A DNA stretch of 64,000 nucleotides from Blautia sp. An81 (GTDB taxonomy: Bacteria; Bacillota; Clostridia; Lachnospirales; Lachnospiraceae), in the NCBI RefSeq assembly GCF_002161285.1, contig NZ_NFHH01000015.1, forward strand, positions 27,600-91,599, written 5' to 3'. The notes under the pieces are model-generated. The model was not told where the DNA came from. It worked only from the letters and a program-made list of their open reading frames with translations, and made no database searches. Of the stretch, positions 36,581 through 45,618 are shown one piece after another. The translations under genes were made by a program, and so were the position numbers. Within the stretch, counting starts at the first letter, position 1, and each line of letters starts with the position of its first letter.

Positions 36581-37715
36581 TTTCAAGCCCTCCATATGTT
36601 AGTGTCTTCTGTCCGATCCTGGCCACAGTATCCGGGAGAACTGTCGTAAAGACGGGAGAGCTGATCTCCACTCTCTTTGCACCGGCTTCCACGATTCTCT
36701 TTATCAGCTCTGAAGGATTGATATCCCGCCCGATAGTGTAAGTCTGCCACTTAACGTATTCTTCTACTGCCCTCTGTACAGCTTCCTGGATTGAATTAGC
36801 CTTTGCCTGGTCGCTCCGGTTGATGTAATAAGTCAGGCTGATATTAAACTGTTGCTGTTCCGGTGCAAGGACAGTTACTTTATCTGTAAGAGGACGGATT
36901 TTATTGTCTCGCAGATAATCTTCCAGCCCGCTCATGACGGTTGGAGTCGGGATTTCTCCATTTTCCATCAGGAAGCGAATCTCCACTTCCGCCGGGGCAG
37001 GGCTTGTTACTGTAACACTCATAATGCCTTGATTGTATTCTTTTGTGAAATACTCATATGCGTCATCCGGTCCAGCCACACTGTAACTGCTTGGGGCAAG
37101 AAATACTCTTTCTGCCAGGCTGTCGTCGTCCTCGATGTCTGCTCCTCCGGATGCGTCCTCTATATTTTCTACGCTTTTAATATAGGGCAACGGATCCACA
37201 AGGATATTAAGTTCTCCTACGGAGATGTCGTTTCCGCTGGCCCCATTCGTCTGACAGGTACAGGGGACGTCCGCAGTCAGTTCTCCTGCCGGAATCTCTG
37301 CATATTCATCAGTCTGAAAATAAATTTCCCCATTGGTCACTCTTGTTCCCGCTGGAATTGCCGATACTCCCATCATTTCTTCCGAAAGGGTGAACCGGAC
37401 CGTAGTGACTGCCGGTTTTGCATCCAGCCTGATAATTCCCTTCCCTGCGGCGATATTATCCAGATATTCCCCATAGGAGTATTTCAGAATATCTTGCTTT
37501 CCTGCCCGGTCCACGAACAGGAATGCCTGGAATATCGCAATTGAGCAGGCATATAATATAAGTGCTGCCGGATCTGCCCGTCTAAGTGTACATGGTTTCC
37601 CGGTCAGCGCTTCATACTTTTGTTCAAAATCTTTCTTCATCTGGCTCTGTATCTCATCCAGCGTGATATTGTCAATAAAACTGACCTCAGGTAAGTTCTC
37701 CAGTTCAGAAATCAT
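36573..37715 (-). CDS. Baseplate J / gp47-like protein
   Basis: 380 residues of the baseplate J family. The N-terminal helical region contains ALTGKPCTLRRADPAALILY; the central domain has AIPAGTRVTNGEIYFQTDEYAEI; the C-terminal region RDINPSELIKRIVEAGAKRVEI. It builds the inner baseplate wedge of contractile tails. It overlaps both neighbours by 4-8 bases, so the wedge genes gp25-J-I are tightly coupled. Confidence 0.93.
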   Translation of the reverse strand: MISELENLPEVSFIDNITLDEIQSQMKKDFEQKYEALTGKPCTLRRADPAALILYACSIAIFQAFLFVDRAGKQDILKYSYGEYLDNIAAGKGIIRLDAKPAVTTVRFTLSEEMMGVSAIPAGTRVTNGEIYFQTDEYAEIPAGELTADVPCTCQTNGASGNDISVGELNILVDPLPYIKSVENIEDASGGADIEDDDSLAERVFLAPSSYSVAGPDDAYEYFTKEYNQGIMSVTVTSPAPAEVEIRFLMENGEIPTPTVMSGLEDYLRDNKIRPLTDKVTVLAPEQQQFNISLTYYINRSDQAKANSIQEAVQRAVEEYVKWQTYTIGRDINPSELIKRIVEAGAKRVEISSPVFTTVLPDTVARIGQKTLTYGGLEND

Positions 37716-38023
37716 ATACCGTCCCTCCTTTCCACATAAATCGTTGCGGCCATGGAATCAAGAGATGTACTTGGATGCAGCTCTACGCTTGCGATGGTGA
37801 TCTCAGGAATATATTCTGCCACCTTTTCTTCCAATTCTATGGCGAGGATATTAGCCGCCTCCAATGGCGGCCTTGTCAAAAAATCTCCAGCCAGCCCGAA
37901 GTTCCTGCTTCCCGGTATCGTCCCTTCTGTAGATAAAATGAGAGCTTTTAATTCTGCGTCTATACGCTGGATATCCAGCCCTTCCATAGCGCTTGTAACC
38001 GTGATCGTGTCAATTTCTCTCAT
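37712..38023 (-). CDS. gpW/gp25-like baseplate wedge protein
   Basis: 103 residues with the gp25 lysozyme-like fold signature around EGTIPGSRNFGLAGDFL and an acidic NILAIELEEKVAEYIPEI segment. It connects sheath start and wedge in contractile tails. It overlaps the J gene by 4 bases and follows the gpU-like gene. Confidence 0.88.
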   Translation of the reverse strand: MREIDTITVTSAMEGLDIQRIDAELKALILSTEGTIPGSRNFGLAGDFLTRPPLEAANILAIELEEKVAEYIPEITIASVELHPSTSLDSMAATIYVERRDGI

Positions 38024-38032
38024 ACCCTCCTC

Positions 38033-38428
38033 CTAATTGTATTCAGAAAATGTCAGGGACACTGTTGCCTTTACCAGTTCTCCGTTGTTCCACACTTCAT
38101 CCCAGGTTTCGCTGATGTTTTCTATGACCATCTTACCACTTCCAACTTTCTTTCCACCTATATAGAGATATTCTGCTATTCCGGTTTCTACCGCCACTTC
38201 AAGGATTTCCAGCATAACCCGTGGGCTTACCCCATGTCCTGCTGAAAGAAGGATGTCCATAGTTACGCCGGATGCCTCCGGCCCCTTAAATTCCCCTTTT
38301 GGTTTCTGGTTCAAGATAGAATGGCTCTCCCATCGCCCGGATACGGAGCGTTTCATGTTCTGAAAGGTCAGCATCTTCCTGGCGCTGACTTCAAATTTAA
38401 TCACAGTTCCCCAGTTTCCGATTGCCAT
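38033..38428 (-). CDS. Phage tail protein U (gpU)
   Basis: 131 residues resembling P2 gpU: a start with WGTVIKFEVSARKMLTFQNM, the SGRWESHSILNQKP segment, and a Gly-Lys-Met strand (YIGGKKVGSGKMVIENISET) before a beta end. gpU has roles at the tail tube end. Unlike P2, it lies here between gpV and gp25 rather than next to the tape measure. Confidence 0.8.
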   Translation of the reverse strand: MAIGNWGTVIKFEVSARKMLTFQNMKRSVSGRWESHSILNQKPKGEFKGPEASGVTMDILLSAGHGVSPRVMLEILEVAVETGIAEYLYIGGKKVGSGKMVIENISETWDEVWNNGELVKATVSLTFSEYN

Positions 38429-38440
38429 TTACCTTCCTCC

Positions 38441-38881
38441 CTACACCTTTTCTTCTACAGCCTGCAGCCGCTCTTTTATGCTCTCATCTTCTCTCTCCAA
38501 TGCAGATAACCTGCTTAAGATATTGCCCAGTGTAGATGCACCTGTTGGATCATGCAGTGTAATGCTTCCGTCTGCATACTGGATATATGCTTCTCCGATT
38601 GTTTTTCCAAGTTCTTTTCGGAATACGTTCTCTCCGCTTATTGGCGGGCGATTCCCTTTATTCCAGTAACGTCCCAACACAATCCCAGCCGACTGTCCAT
38701 TGGACATATGGAGGATAAGCACCTCTTGCCCGATTCCCGGCATTTTATATTCATCTGTCAAGGAAAATACAGGAAAATTATCTGTTGTGGAGTTGTCCAG
38801 ATCCGGGTATGTTACGCTGATCATTCCATTTTCATAATCAATAGATGAGACTTTTCCCATCCGGATTAGTCTTTCTGCCAT
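38441..38881 (-). CDS. Baseplate assembly protein V (spike)
   Basis: 146 residues with an N-terminal OB-fold (GKVSSIDYENGMISVTYPDL, GQEVLILHMSNGQSAGIVLG) as in gpV/VgrG spike proteins, a short beta stretch (YIQYADGSITLHDP), and a C-terminal helix LSRLSALEREDESIKERLQA. It forms the membrane-puncturing spike under the tube. The short C-terminus suggests a separate tip or a blunt spike. Confidence 0.87.
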   Translation of the reverse strand: MAERLIRMGKVSSIDYENGMISVTYPDLDNSTTDNFPVFSLTDEYKMPGIGQEVLILHMSNGQSAGIVLGRYWNKGNRPPISGENVFRKELGKTIGEAYIQYADGSITLHDPTGASTLGNILSRLSALEREDESIKERLQAVEEKV

Positions 38882-38892
38882 GTCTGTCTCCT

Positions 38893-40179
38893 TTAATCAA
38901 ATGTTCCTTCATCTACCCATCCATAGACGTTCGAAGAACTATCTATGTGGATCAGGTGCCATGGATGCGCCTTGCCGTTTCCTGTGCAGTCCGGTCCAAG
39001 TGTAATCTTTGCTTTGCCAGCCTGTGCCGAGTATCCTTTTGCATTCGCATAAGAAGACACATAGTGTGTTCCACCGTGGAAGTTGACGATATCTCCGACT
39101 TTGTAACTTTTTGGTTCCGGTTTCGGCTTTGGTTTTGGTTTCGGTGTATAAGTCAATCGTGTCTGGCACTTGTGAAGTTCCACGTTCTGGGCGGTCCCCG
39201 AGCTGGATACTTCCATCGTACTTTTATCCACGAAATACTTTCCATTGGCCTTTCCCATCCCAATAATATCCACACAGATCCCGGCACATATTTGGGGGTT
39301 TGGCCATATCTTTCCTGAGATCGTTGTGGCTTTTTCGTTAGACTGGTTTACCTGGGCTGCGGCCATATAGTAGGCAGTATCATAGTTGTCCGCTACTTCT
39401 GTGATATTCAGGACCCGGCTCCCGGCAGCGTCTTCTGCCTTTAATCCAAGATAAACGCTGATTTCTTCATTATCCTGGCCGGATTTGTAAGAAATCCTTG
39501 CGCCGGTATAGGTTCCCTCAAGGGAATCCGTATAATTCCACTCATCTCCAACAAAAGACCCTCTGGAAATTGTGGCCACTGCCGCATTCTTTTCCTGCTG
39601 TGTTTGATCGTAGATCACAATCTTGCTGTTGAATACCTTCATGGAAAGGCCATACTTTTTGCAGACGTCATATAAAAATGCGCTGTCCGTCTTGTCAGAC
39701 TGTTCCAAGCTGGCAATCATGATAGTCGGGCCGCTGTAAGACAGGGACAGCCCGTATCTTTTTGCAATCTCATCAGCAATATTCTGGATTGTGACGTCCT
39801 TCCAGGTCTTCGTGCGTTCCCTGATTTTGAAAGATTCGTTAGCCGGGATCGCCACACCGCCAAGAGACACCTTCAGCGGGCCTCCGGAGAATTTCACTTC
39901 ATCCAAAATGAAAGTTCCACAATCCAGGTTCAGATGTTCTCCCTCTTTGTTCCAGTCCTGGAATGTGATGCCTCCACCGATCTTGTCTCCTTTCGTTGGA
40001 TACCATTGATTCAGCCACTTCATATCAATGTTCTGAAGGGTAATATCAATGTTGTCGCTGTTTCCTGAGGCTACATCCTCATAGGAAACGCTTTCCAGGT
40101 ATCCCTCTAACTTTCCGCTGACATTTTGTCCGTTGAAGGACAGTCTGGGTACTGCTTTCCTTGCATTACTCATCACCAT
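38893..40179 (-). CDS. Late control D-like baseplate hub protein with SH3-like C-terminus
   Basis: 428 residues. Residues 1-340 match the gpD/gp27-like hub family (GYLESVSYEDVASGNSDNID, KTWKDVTIQNIADEIAKRYG). A Pro-Lys repeat linker (PKPKPKPKPEPK, about 350-361) leads to an SH3-like module (SYKVGDIVNFHGGTHYVSSY) that may touch peptidoglycan. It starts at an ATG overlapping the gpX gene end; a second Met at codon 3 is possible. It forms the hub between tube and spike. Confidence 0.88.
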   Translation of the reverse strand: MVMSNARKAVPRLSFNGQNVSGKLEGYLESVSYEDVASGNSDNIDITLQNIDMKWLNQWYPTKGDKIGGGITFQDWNKEGEHLNLDCGTFILDEVKFSGGPLKVSLGGVAIPANESFKIRERTKTWKDVTIQNIADEIAKRYGLSLSYSGPTIMIASLEQSDKTDSAFLYDVCKKYGLSMKVFNSKIVIYDQTQQEKNAAVATISRGSFVGDEWNYTDSLEGTYTGARISYKSGQDNEEISVYLGLKAEDAAGSRVLNITEVADNYDTAYYMAAAQVNQSNEKATTISGKIWPNPQICAGICVDIIGMGKANGKYFVDKSTMEVSSSGTAQNVELHKCQTRLTYTPKPKPKPKPEPKSYKVGDIVNFHGGTHYVSSYANAKGYSAQAGKAKITLGPDCTGNGKAHPWHLIHIDSSSNVYGWVDEGTFD

Positions 40180-40417
40180 CCTCCTCTACGGATGAATAAG
40201 GCACCTCTGTACTTTCCTGCCTCCAGAATACGGTATCTTCCTGATCGTAATCCTCTGGTATCTCAGGAACATTGATCTCGGTCCCTGGTGGGAAAGTAAG
40301 GTAATCCAGAAGGGGCATATTGGCTTCTGCCAGAAGCTTCATATATTTTTCGCTCCCGTAAAGTTTGAAGGCGACCAGATCCCAGCAGTCGCCTTGTACC
40401 GTGGTATATGTTTTCAT
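40166..40417 (-). CDS. Tail protein X (gpX, LysM-like)
   Basis: 83 residues: a LysM-type fold (YTTVQGDCWDLVAFKLYGSE, PPGTEINVPEIP) with an acidic C-terminal tail. P2 gpX is a small essential tail protein. It lies between the tape measure and gpD genes, overlapping gpD by 14 bases. Confidence 0.88.
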   Translation of the reverse strand: MKTYTTVQGDCWDLVAFKLYGSEKYMKLLAEANMPLLDYLTFPPGTEINVPEIPEDYDQEDTVFWRQESTEVPYSSVEEDGDE

Positions 40418-40432
40418 CTGGTTCTCCCTCCT

Positions 40433-43400
40433 TTATGCAAAGGATACCCGTTTGTTTTTCCTCAGGTACTCTTTCATCATCTTTTCAAATTCTTTCTGGC
40501 TCATACGGTTCGCCTCCACGATGTCCTCTTTGCTCGGTGCTTCCCCTTCAAAATGATAGGTCGGACTGAACACGAATGTCGGCCCCTGACCGCCTTCCGG
40601 CTGTCTTCCCCGATTCCCGGGTGTGCTGCCTGCAAGGGTTCCTACCGTTTCCCCGATCACTGCGCTTCTGGCTGTTACGGTTTCCGGCATCTGGATACTC
40701 TGCACCGCCCGTCCAGTATCCATAACAGGTTTTGCCAGAGAAGCAACTGCCGCAGTCTGGACCATGCCGCTGTTCTTCTGCATACCGACAGCCAGACCCT
40801 CATCCAGGTATTGTCCGGATTTCATCATCAGCCGTGATGGGGAATGGATCTGCAGTGCAGAATTAACTGCCGCCGCCGCCTGAGAAGCAATGCTTCTCGC
40901 TGTGGCGATCACAGACGCACCTCTTGCGGAGATACCGGCCTGAAGACCGGCCATCATGTTTACGCCTGCTGAGTACAGATTGATGCTTGTAAATGCTGCT
41001 GTAATGCCGCTTGCGGTAGACCTGGCAATCGCTACGATCTGGGCACCGCCTGACTGGAATACCGCCACCATTGTGGTAATCCCACTGGTCGTAACGGATA
41101 CGATCACCGCCATACCGGAGGTCATTGCCGCCTGAGACTGCATCATCCCCATCTGCACATTCATGCTGACCTGCATCATCCCGGCTGTCATACTGGCCAC
41201 TACCAGTGTCATTCCTGCACTGACTGCCATTCCCATCTGGGAGATACCGGCGGATATCGCCGCTGTCCCGGCAAAGGCTGTTACAAGTCCCATAACCGCC
41301 GTCCTGGCTGCTGATATGGATGCCGATATAGACATGAACGTCTGATTCGCCTGGAGCAATGCCTGGGCAAGCATCATCATATTTGCCGCTGTCTGCATAG
41401 TCGGCGCTGCCATGGTCGTCATGGCTGTTGCTGCTGGAGTGATTCCGGTGGCCATGCTGGTAAAGGACGTGCTCAGCATGGCCGCTGTTGTATTCATCCC
41501 TGTGGCTGTCGTTTTGAATAAGGTCATAGCCATATTCATCATTGTGATAGCCATAGTGGCCATAGTAACCATAGAGGTCATCATCGTGATAGAAGTCACG
41601 ATCATAGTCAACGCTGCCGCCAGGGCTGTGGCTGGGGCTGCGGCTGCTACTGCCGCTGCTGCAAATGGAACTAAGGCCGCTGTGGGTGCCGCCAGAGACG
41701 CTGCCAGCTTTGCCATACTTGTGATCATTCCTTTTGAAGAACTTTTCAGGGATTTCATGCTGGCCGCCGCTGTTTCTCCCATAGCGGCCATTGTAGCAAT
41801 AGCCGCCCCGATAGCCGTCATCTCAACTGCCAGTGGTGCAAATGCCACATCTGCCGCAAGAGCCGCTACTGAAAGTGCCAGCAGACCCGCTGCCGCAACT
41901 AACGCCCCTGCTCCAGCAACTGCTGTCCCTGCCCCGAAGACGATCATCGCTGCACCCAGTGCCAGGATTGCAGTTGCCCCAGCTGTGCCGAAGGCTGCAA
42001 GCTGTGGAAGAACGCCTGCGATAGTGGTCAATGCCGCCGCTCCGACAAGAGCCGCTGCGTTTACCACAAGGAAAGCTGCACCGACTACGGCAAGAGCTGC
42101 CCCAAACGCTGCCAGGGCTGCTGCCCCGGCAAGGAGAAGTGGCGCCAGTAACCCTGCCACCGCTCCGAATGCAAGTATCCCGGCTGCCAGGGCTGCCATG
42201 GCGATCTGTGCGGTTGGTCCCGCCGCCGCAAGCTGTATGGCTGCCTGTACCATGATCAGCATACCTGTTGCTGACATGATCAGCGCAGCTCCCATGGCCA
42301 GTAATCCTGCGGATGCCGCCGTCAATGCCGGGCCAAGAAGCGCTGCCACTGCCATGAAAGCAATCAGTCCCGCCCCCATGGCCGCCAATGTAATGGTTGC
42401 TCCAGTCCCTGCTGAGGATATCTGTATCGCCGCTGCTGTCAGGATCGCCATTCCCATGGCAGCCATCATGATCGCTCCTCCAAATGCCAGAAGACCCGAT
42501 GTTGCGGTTGCAAGCCGGGGACCCATTGCCCCTGCAACTGCTAAAAGGCCGATCATTCCAGCTTCCATGATGGTCAGACCGACAAGCGCCAGCGGACCAG
42601 CTGCTGCTAACTGTGTGGCTGCCAACGCCATCATAGACATTCCTGCAGACGCCATCAGCACTGCCCCTCCAAATGCCAGGAGCCCCTGGGTACTTGCCTG
42701 CAGCTGTGGGCCAACTGAAGATGTGAGCTGCATAAGCCCTGCAATTCCGAAAGCCATTGTTGCCATTCCTAGCTGTGCTGCTGGTCCAGCTTCTGCTATC
42801 CGGGTCGCTGCGTCTGCCAAAAGCCACAGTCCGGCTGCTGCCATTCCGAACCCGACTCCGGCTCCTAAGATATTTTTAGAGGTTGCTGACATGGCATTGT
42901 CTGCTGCGCTTAGTCCCTTAGAAACCAAAGGAGCGGCTTTCCCTGCCCCTTTAATGGCAGTTACAAACCCCTGAACAGACTTGACCATTCCGGATATTTT
43001 TTTGAAAGCCAAAAACCCAGCCGCTACTGCCGGGATCAAAGCCAGTATTTTTTCAAATGGGGCTACACTCTCATCGCCCAGGAAGTCCACATAGCTTACC
43101 AGCGCCTCCTTTGCGGCATTCATCAGGTACGCAACTGCTTCCTTGGCCGCTGTTCCAAGCTCTGGTGCATGTTCTATGATCCCCCTTGCCATGGCCACAA
43201 CGAATTCAGCACCGATCACCATGAGCTGGGGTGTGATCTGGATCAGGCCATCTGCTGCCGCCACGGCGGTACGTGCCAGCCCGTCCGTGATCTGCCCTTT
43301 ATTTTGTTCAATTCCTTCAACAAAGGATTCTATCAGGCTCACTGCTGCGTCAATCATGTCCGGTGCGGCGTCTGCGATCCCTGCCGTTCCGTTTGCAATC

Positions 43401-44593
43401 TCCGTTCCGAGCTGTGATACTAATCCGGAAAGCCCTCCGCTTTCAAATGCTTCTGACAGGTTATCCAGCATATCTCCAGCGGCGTCAACCACATCTCCCA
43501 ACGGAGTATTCACGCTCTCGTAGAAGGCGATACCCAGATCGTTTGCCCTGTTCTTCAGCATGGCCAGCCTGCTTCCCATAGTCTGGTATCTCTGGTTGGC
43601 TTCATTGGTCAGCGCTACGTTCTCGTCCCATGCGGCGGTTCCCATTTCCAGGGCCTCCGTGAATGTGTCCGAAGCGCCTGCCGCTCTCAGAAGCATATCC
43701 CGCATACGGATCTCTGTAATCCCCATTTCATCCAGGACGGCGATAGCGCTTTTCCCTTTAGCTTCGCTTTCCGACAGTCCTTTGATAAAACTCGCCATGG
43801 CTCCTGCGGCATCTGTCTGAAATGCCTGCTTAAATTCCGAAGCGCTCATCCCGGCCACGTTTGCAAACTGCTGTAGAGATTCACTTCCTGTCTCCACTGC
43901 AAGCTGCATATTGGAGAGCAGGGTACTGAAGGCAGAGCCTCCGGCTTCTGCTTCGATGCCTACAGAGCTTAAGGCAGCGGAAAAGGACATGATCTGCGCT
44001 TCCGTCATGCCCACCTGTGATCCGGCTCCGGCAATCCGCAGTCCCATCTCCGTGATCTCGCTCTCTGTGGTGGCGAAATTATTTCCAAGGGCTACGATAG
44101 TGGAGCCCAGTTTCTGGAAACTGTCCTGTGGCATTCCCGTAATATTGGCCAGCCTTGCCAGTGCTGTGGCCGCTTCATCCGCACTCAGGTTCGTGGAATC
44201 TCCCAGCATGACCATAGTTCTCGTGAAACCTAAGATATTTTCGTTCTGAATCCCCAGCTGCCCGGCTGCTTCTGCCACTGCTGCAATCTCTGTGGCTGCT
44301 GTAGGCATCTCTTTGGCCATGTCCCGGATCCCCTGACTCATAACCTGAAGTTCCGCCTCTGTGGCGTCCACTGTCTTCCTTACACCTGCAAATGCTTGCT
44401 CGTACTGGATCCCGGCATTTACTCCAGCGGCAGCAAGAGTTCCAAGGGCTGCTGCACTTGCCCCCAGAGCAGTTGCTCCAATTCTTCCTACCTTTGAAAG
44501 ACTATTAAGCCCCGACTGTGCGCCTTTAAGCGCTGAGTTGAAGGAGCCTGCAAGTTCCCCAGCTATCTTAATTGCTACTTTATAATCACTCAT
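40433..44593 (-). CDS. Phage tail tape measure protein
   Basis: 1,386 residues, the longest gene, setting tail length at roughly 200 nm if the usual 1.5 angstrom per residue holds. The TP901-type core spans about 60-400 (TEIAAVAEAAGQLGIQNENI, ALARLANITGMPQDSFQKLG). Residues about 510-1,000 are Ala/Gly-rich repeated membrane-like segments, and 1,000-1,220 an unusual Met/Thr/Ala stretch (TMMTSMVTMATMAITMMNMA). The C-terminus has a GLQAGISARGASVIATARSI repeat region and a charged end. It starts 8 bases inside the chaperone extension. Confidence 0.95.
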   Translation of the reverse strand: MSDYKVAIKIAGELAGSFNSALKGAQSGLNSLSKVGRIGATALGASAAALGTLAAAGVNAGIQYEQAFAGVRKTVDATEAELQVMSQGIRDMAKEMPTAATEIAAVAEAAGQLGIQNENILGFTRTMVMLGDSTNLSADEAATALARLANITGMPQDSFQKLGSTIVALGNNFATTESEITEMGLRIAGAGSQVGMTEAQIMSFSAALSSVGIEAEAGGSAFSTLLSNMQLAVETGSESLQQFANVAGMSASEFKQAFQTDAAGAMASFIKGLSESEAKGKSAIAVLDEMGITEIRMRDMLLRAAGASDTFTEALEMGTAAWDENVALTNEANQRYQTMGSRLAMLKNRANDLGIAFYESVNTPLGDVVDAAGDMLDNLSEAFESGGLSGLVSQLGTEIANGTAGIADAAPDMIDAAVSLIESFVEGIEQNKGQITDGLARTAVAAADGLIQITPQLMVIGAEFVVAMARGIIEHAPELGTAAKEAVAYLMNAAKEALVSYVDFLGDESVAPFEKILALIPAVAAGFLAFKKISGMVKSVQGFVTAIKGAGKAAPLVSKGLSAADNAMSATSKNILGAGVGFGMAAAGLWLLADAATRIAEAGPAAQLGMATMAFGIAGLMQLTSSVGPQLQASTQGLLAFGGAVLMASAGMSMMALAATQLAAAGPLALVGLTIMEAGMIGLLAVAGAMGPRLATATSGLLAFGGAIMMAAMGMAILTAAAIQISSAGTGATITLAAMGAGLIAFMAVAALLGPALTAASAGLLAMGAALIMSATGMLIMVQAAIQLAAAGPTAQIAMAALAAGILAFGAVAGLLAPLLLAGAAALAAFGAALAVVGAAFLVVNAAALVGAAALTTIAGVLPQLAAFGTAGATAILALGAAMIVFGAGTAVAGAGALVAAAGLLALSVAALAADVAFAPLAVEMTAIGAAIATMAAMGETAAASMKSLKSSSKGMITSMAKLAASLAAPTAALVPFAAAAVAAAAPATALAAALTMIVTSITMMTSMVTMATMAITMMNMAMTLFKTTATGMNTTAAMLSTSFTSMATGITPAATAMTTMAAPTMQTAANMMMLAQALLQANQTFMSISASISAARTAVMGLVTAFAGTAAISAGISQMGMAVSAGMTLVVASMTAGMMQVSMNVQMGMMQSQAAMTSGMAVIVSVTTSGITTMVAVFQSGGAQIVAIARSTASGITAAFTSINLYSAGVNMMAGLQAGISARGASVIATARSIASQAAAAVNSALQIHSPSRLMMKSGQYLDEGLAVGMQKNSGMVQTAAVASLAKPVMDTGRAVQSIQMPETVTARSAVIGETVGTLAGSTPGNRGRQPEGGQGPTFVFSPTYHFEGEAPSKEDIVEANRMSQKEFEKMMKEYLRKNKRVSFA

Positions 44594-45079
44594 GGTGTTT
44601 CTTGCCCGCCTCCTTCTGGATCTCCTTTAAATCTTCGCAAAGATCTATGATGTCAAATAACGACAGGCCTAGAAAATAATCCAGGCCTGTCGTTAGATTT
44701 TGGGAAAGCAGGATACATACTTTCCGCAGTTCTTTTGTATCACTCAGTCTTATCCCTCTCCGAAGAAAAAACTGGTCACTTTATTCTTTACTTTGATAGC
44801 ATCCCTGGGCTTCAATGACTTGAAGAACTCAATCGGATGCCCTGTTGCGCTCGCCGCAATGATCAGTGTGTAGTGCAGGTCGTTTTCCGGAAGAACGGAC
44901 ACTGTTCCGGAAGAAGCAAGCACTTTATTGGCTTTTATCATGTCATCTGCCGTTACATTTTCCAGGCCAGAAAAATCCAATTCCTGGATTTTCTCGCCCT
45001 CAAAGTCATATGTTTTTGACAGCTTTATAATATTTTCTTCCGCTTCCTGGGTTGCTCTTTTAGTTTCTATAACTTCCAT
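44586..45079 (-). CDS. Tail assembly chaperone E and its -1 frameshift extension
   Basis: The short form (45079-44750, 109 residues, MEVIETKRATQEAEENIIKL to VTSFFFGEG) resembles Phage_TAC_7/gpE. Just before its stop is T-TTT-TTC in the correct register. A -1 slip there enters a frame that reads LRRGIRLSDTKELRKVCILL and stays open 59 codons to a TGA at 44586, overlapping the tape measure start by 8 bases. This copies the E/E-prime arrangement of P2. The long form is about 164 residues. Both should coat the tape measure during assembly. Confidence 0.88.
44765..44771 (-). promoter_or_regulatory. Programmed -1 frameshift site T-TTT-TTC
   Basis: Leftward TTTTTTC aligned X-XXY-YYZ with the chaperone reading frame, 13 bases before its stop. 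The -1 frame after it is open for 59 codons, while the 0 frame ends at TAA. Confidence 0.85.
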
Positions 45080-45091
45080 GGCATTTCCTCC

Positions 45092-45616
45092 TTAGATCTG
45101 AGAACGGATTTTTGCTAACATATCTTTTCCGTTCAGAATGAATTTGAAATTTAACTTGTCCAGTTCCAGCGTGGTCGTATTGTTGATCATCACTTTTATG
45201 TAGAGAATCTCCAGCTCAATCTCTGCTTCGCCTTTCTTTCCCTTCACAACCTTGCCAAGGGTAGTGGTGGAGGCTTTCCCCCGTACCACAATCTTTACTG
45301 GGTAGTATCCGGTTGCCCCTGTGGCCGGATCCATGCACTGCATAGACGCCCGTAAGGTCAGCTGCGGTGGGTTCGTTGTGTCCATCAGGCTGAACAGATC
45401 TTCGTAAAGCACCGCAAACGGAATCTTAATCTTCATACTGGAGAACTGCCCTGTTACCGGGTCTTCGATCTCTCCAAGGACGCCTGCGCCCTCGATAGTG
45501 TCGTTCAGTGCTTCCAGTTCCGGGAGTTCAATCTCGCCGGAGATTCCGATCAGTTTTTTTGCTTTGTCATTGTAGACATTGTAATGGTTTAATACCTCAG
45601 GAATTACAATACTCAT
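45092..45616 (-). CDS. Major tail tube protein (FII)
   Basis: 174 residues of the P2 FII family: IPEVLNHYNVYNDKAKKLIG, a GEIELPELEALNDTIEGAG segment, SSMKIKIPFAVLYEDLFSL and an ILYIKVMINNTTTLELDKLN end. It stacks as hexamers to form the inner tail tube. It follows the sheath gene by 3 bases. Confidence 0.93.
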   Translation of the reverse strand: MSIVIPEVLNHYNVYNDKAKKLIGISGEIELPELEALNDTIEGAGVLGEIEDPVTGQFSSMKIKIPFAVLYEDLFSLMDTTNPPQLTLRASMQCMDPATGATGYYPVKIVVRGKASTTTLGKVVKGKKGEAEIELEILYIKVMINNTTTLELDKLNFKFILNGKDMLAKIRSQI

Positions 45617-45618
45617 TC

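Noticed and set aside
41412..42974. Long rightward open frame (520 codons) of Ala/Ile/Val-rich residues
   Set aside because: It lies entirely antisense to the tape measure gene; its composition is the mirror of the Ala-rich codons there, and it has no ribosome site.
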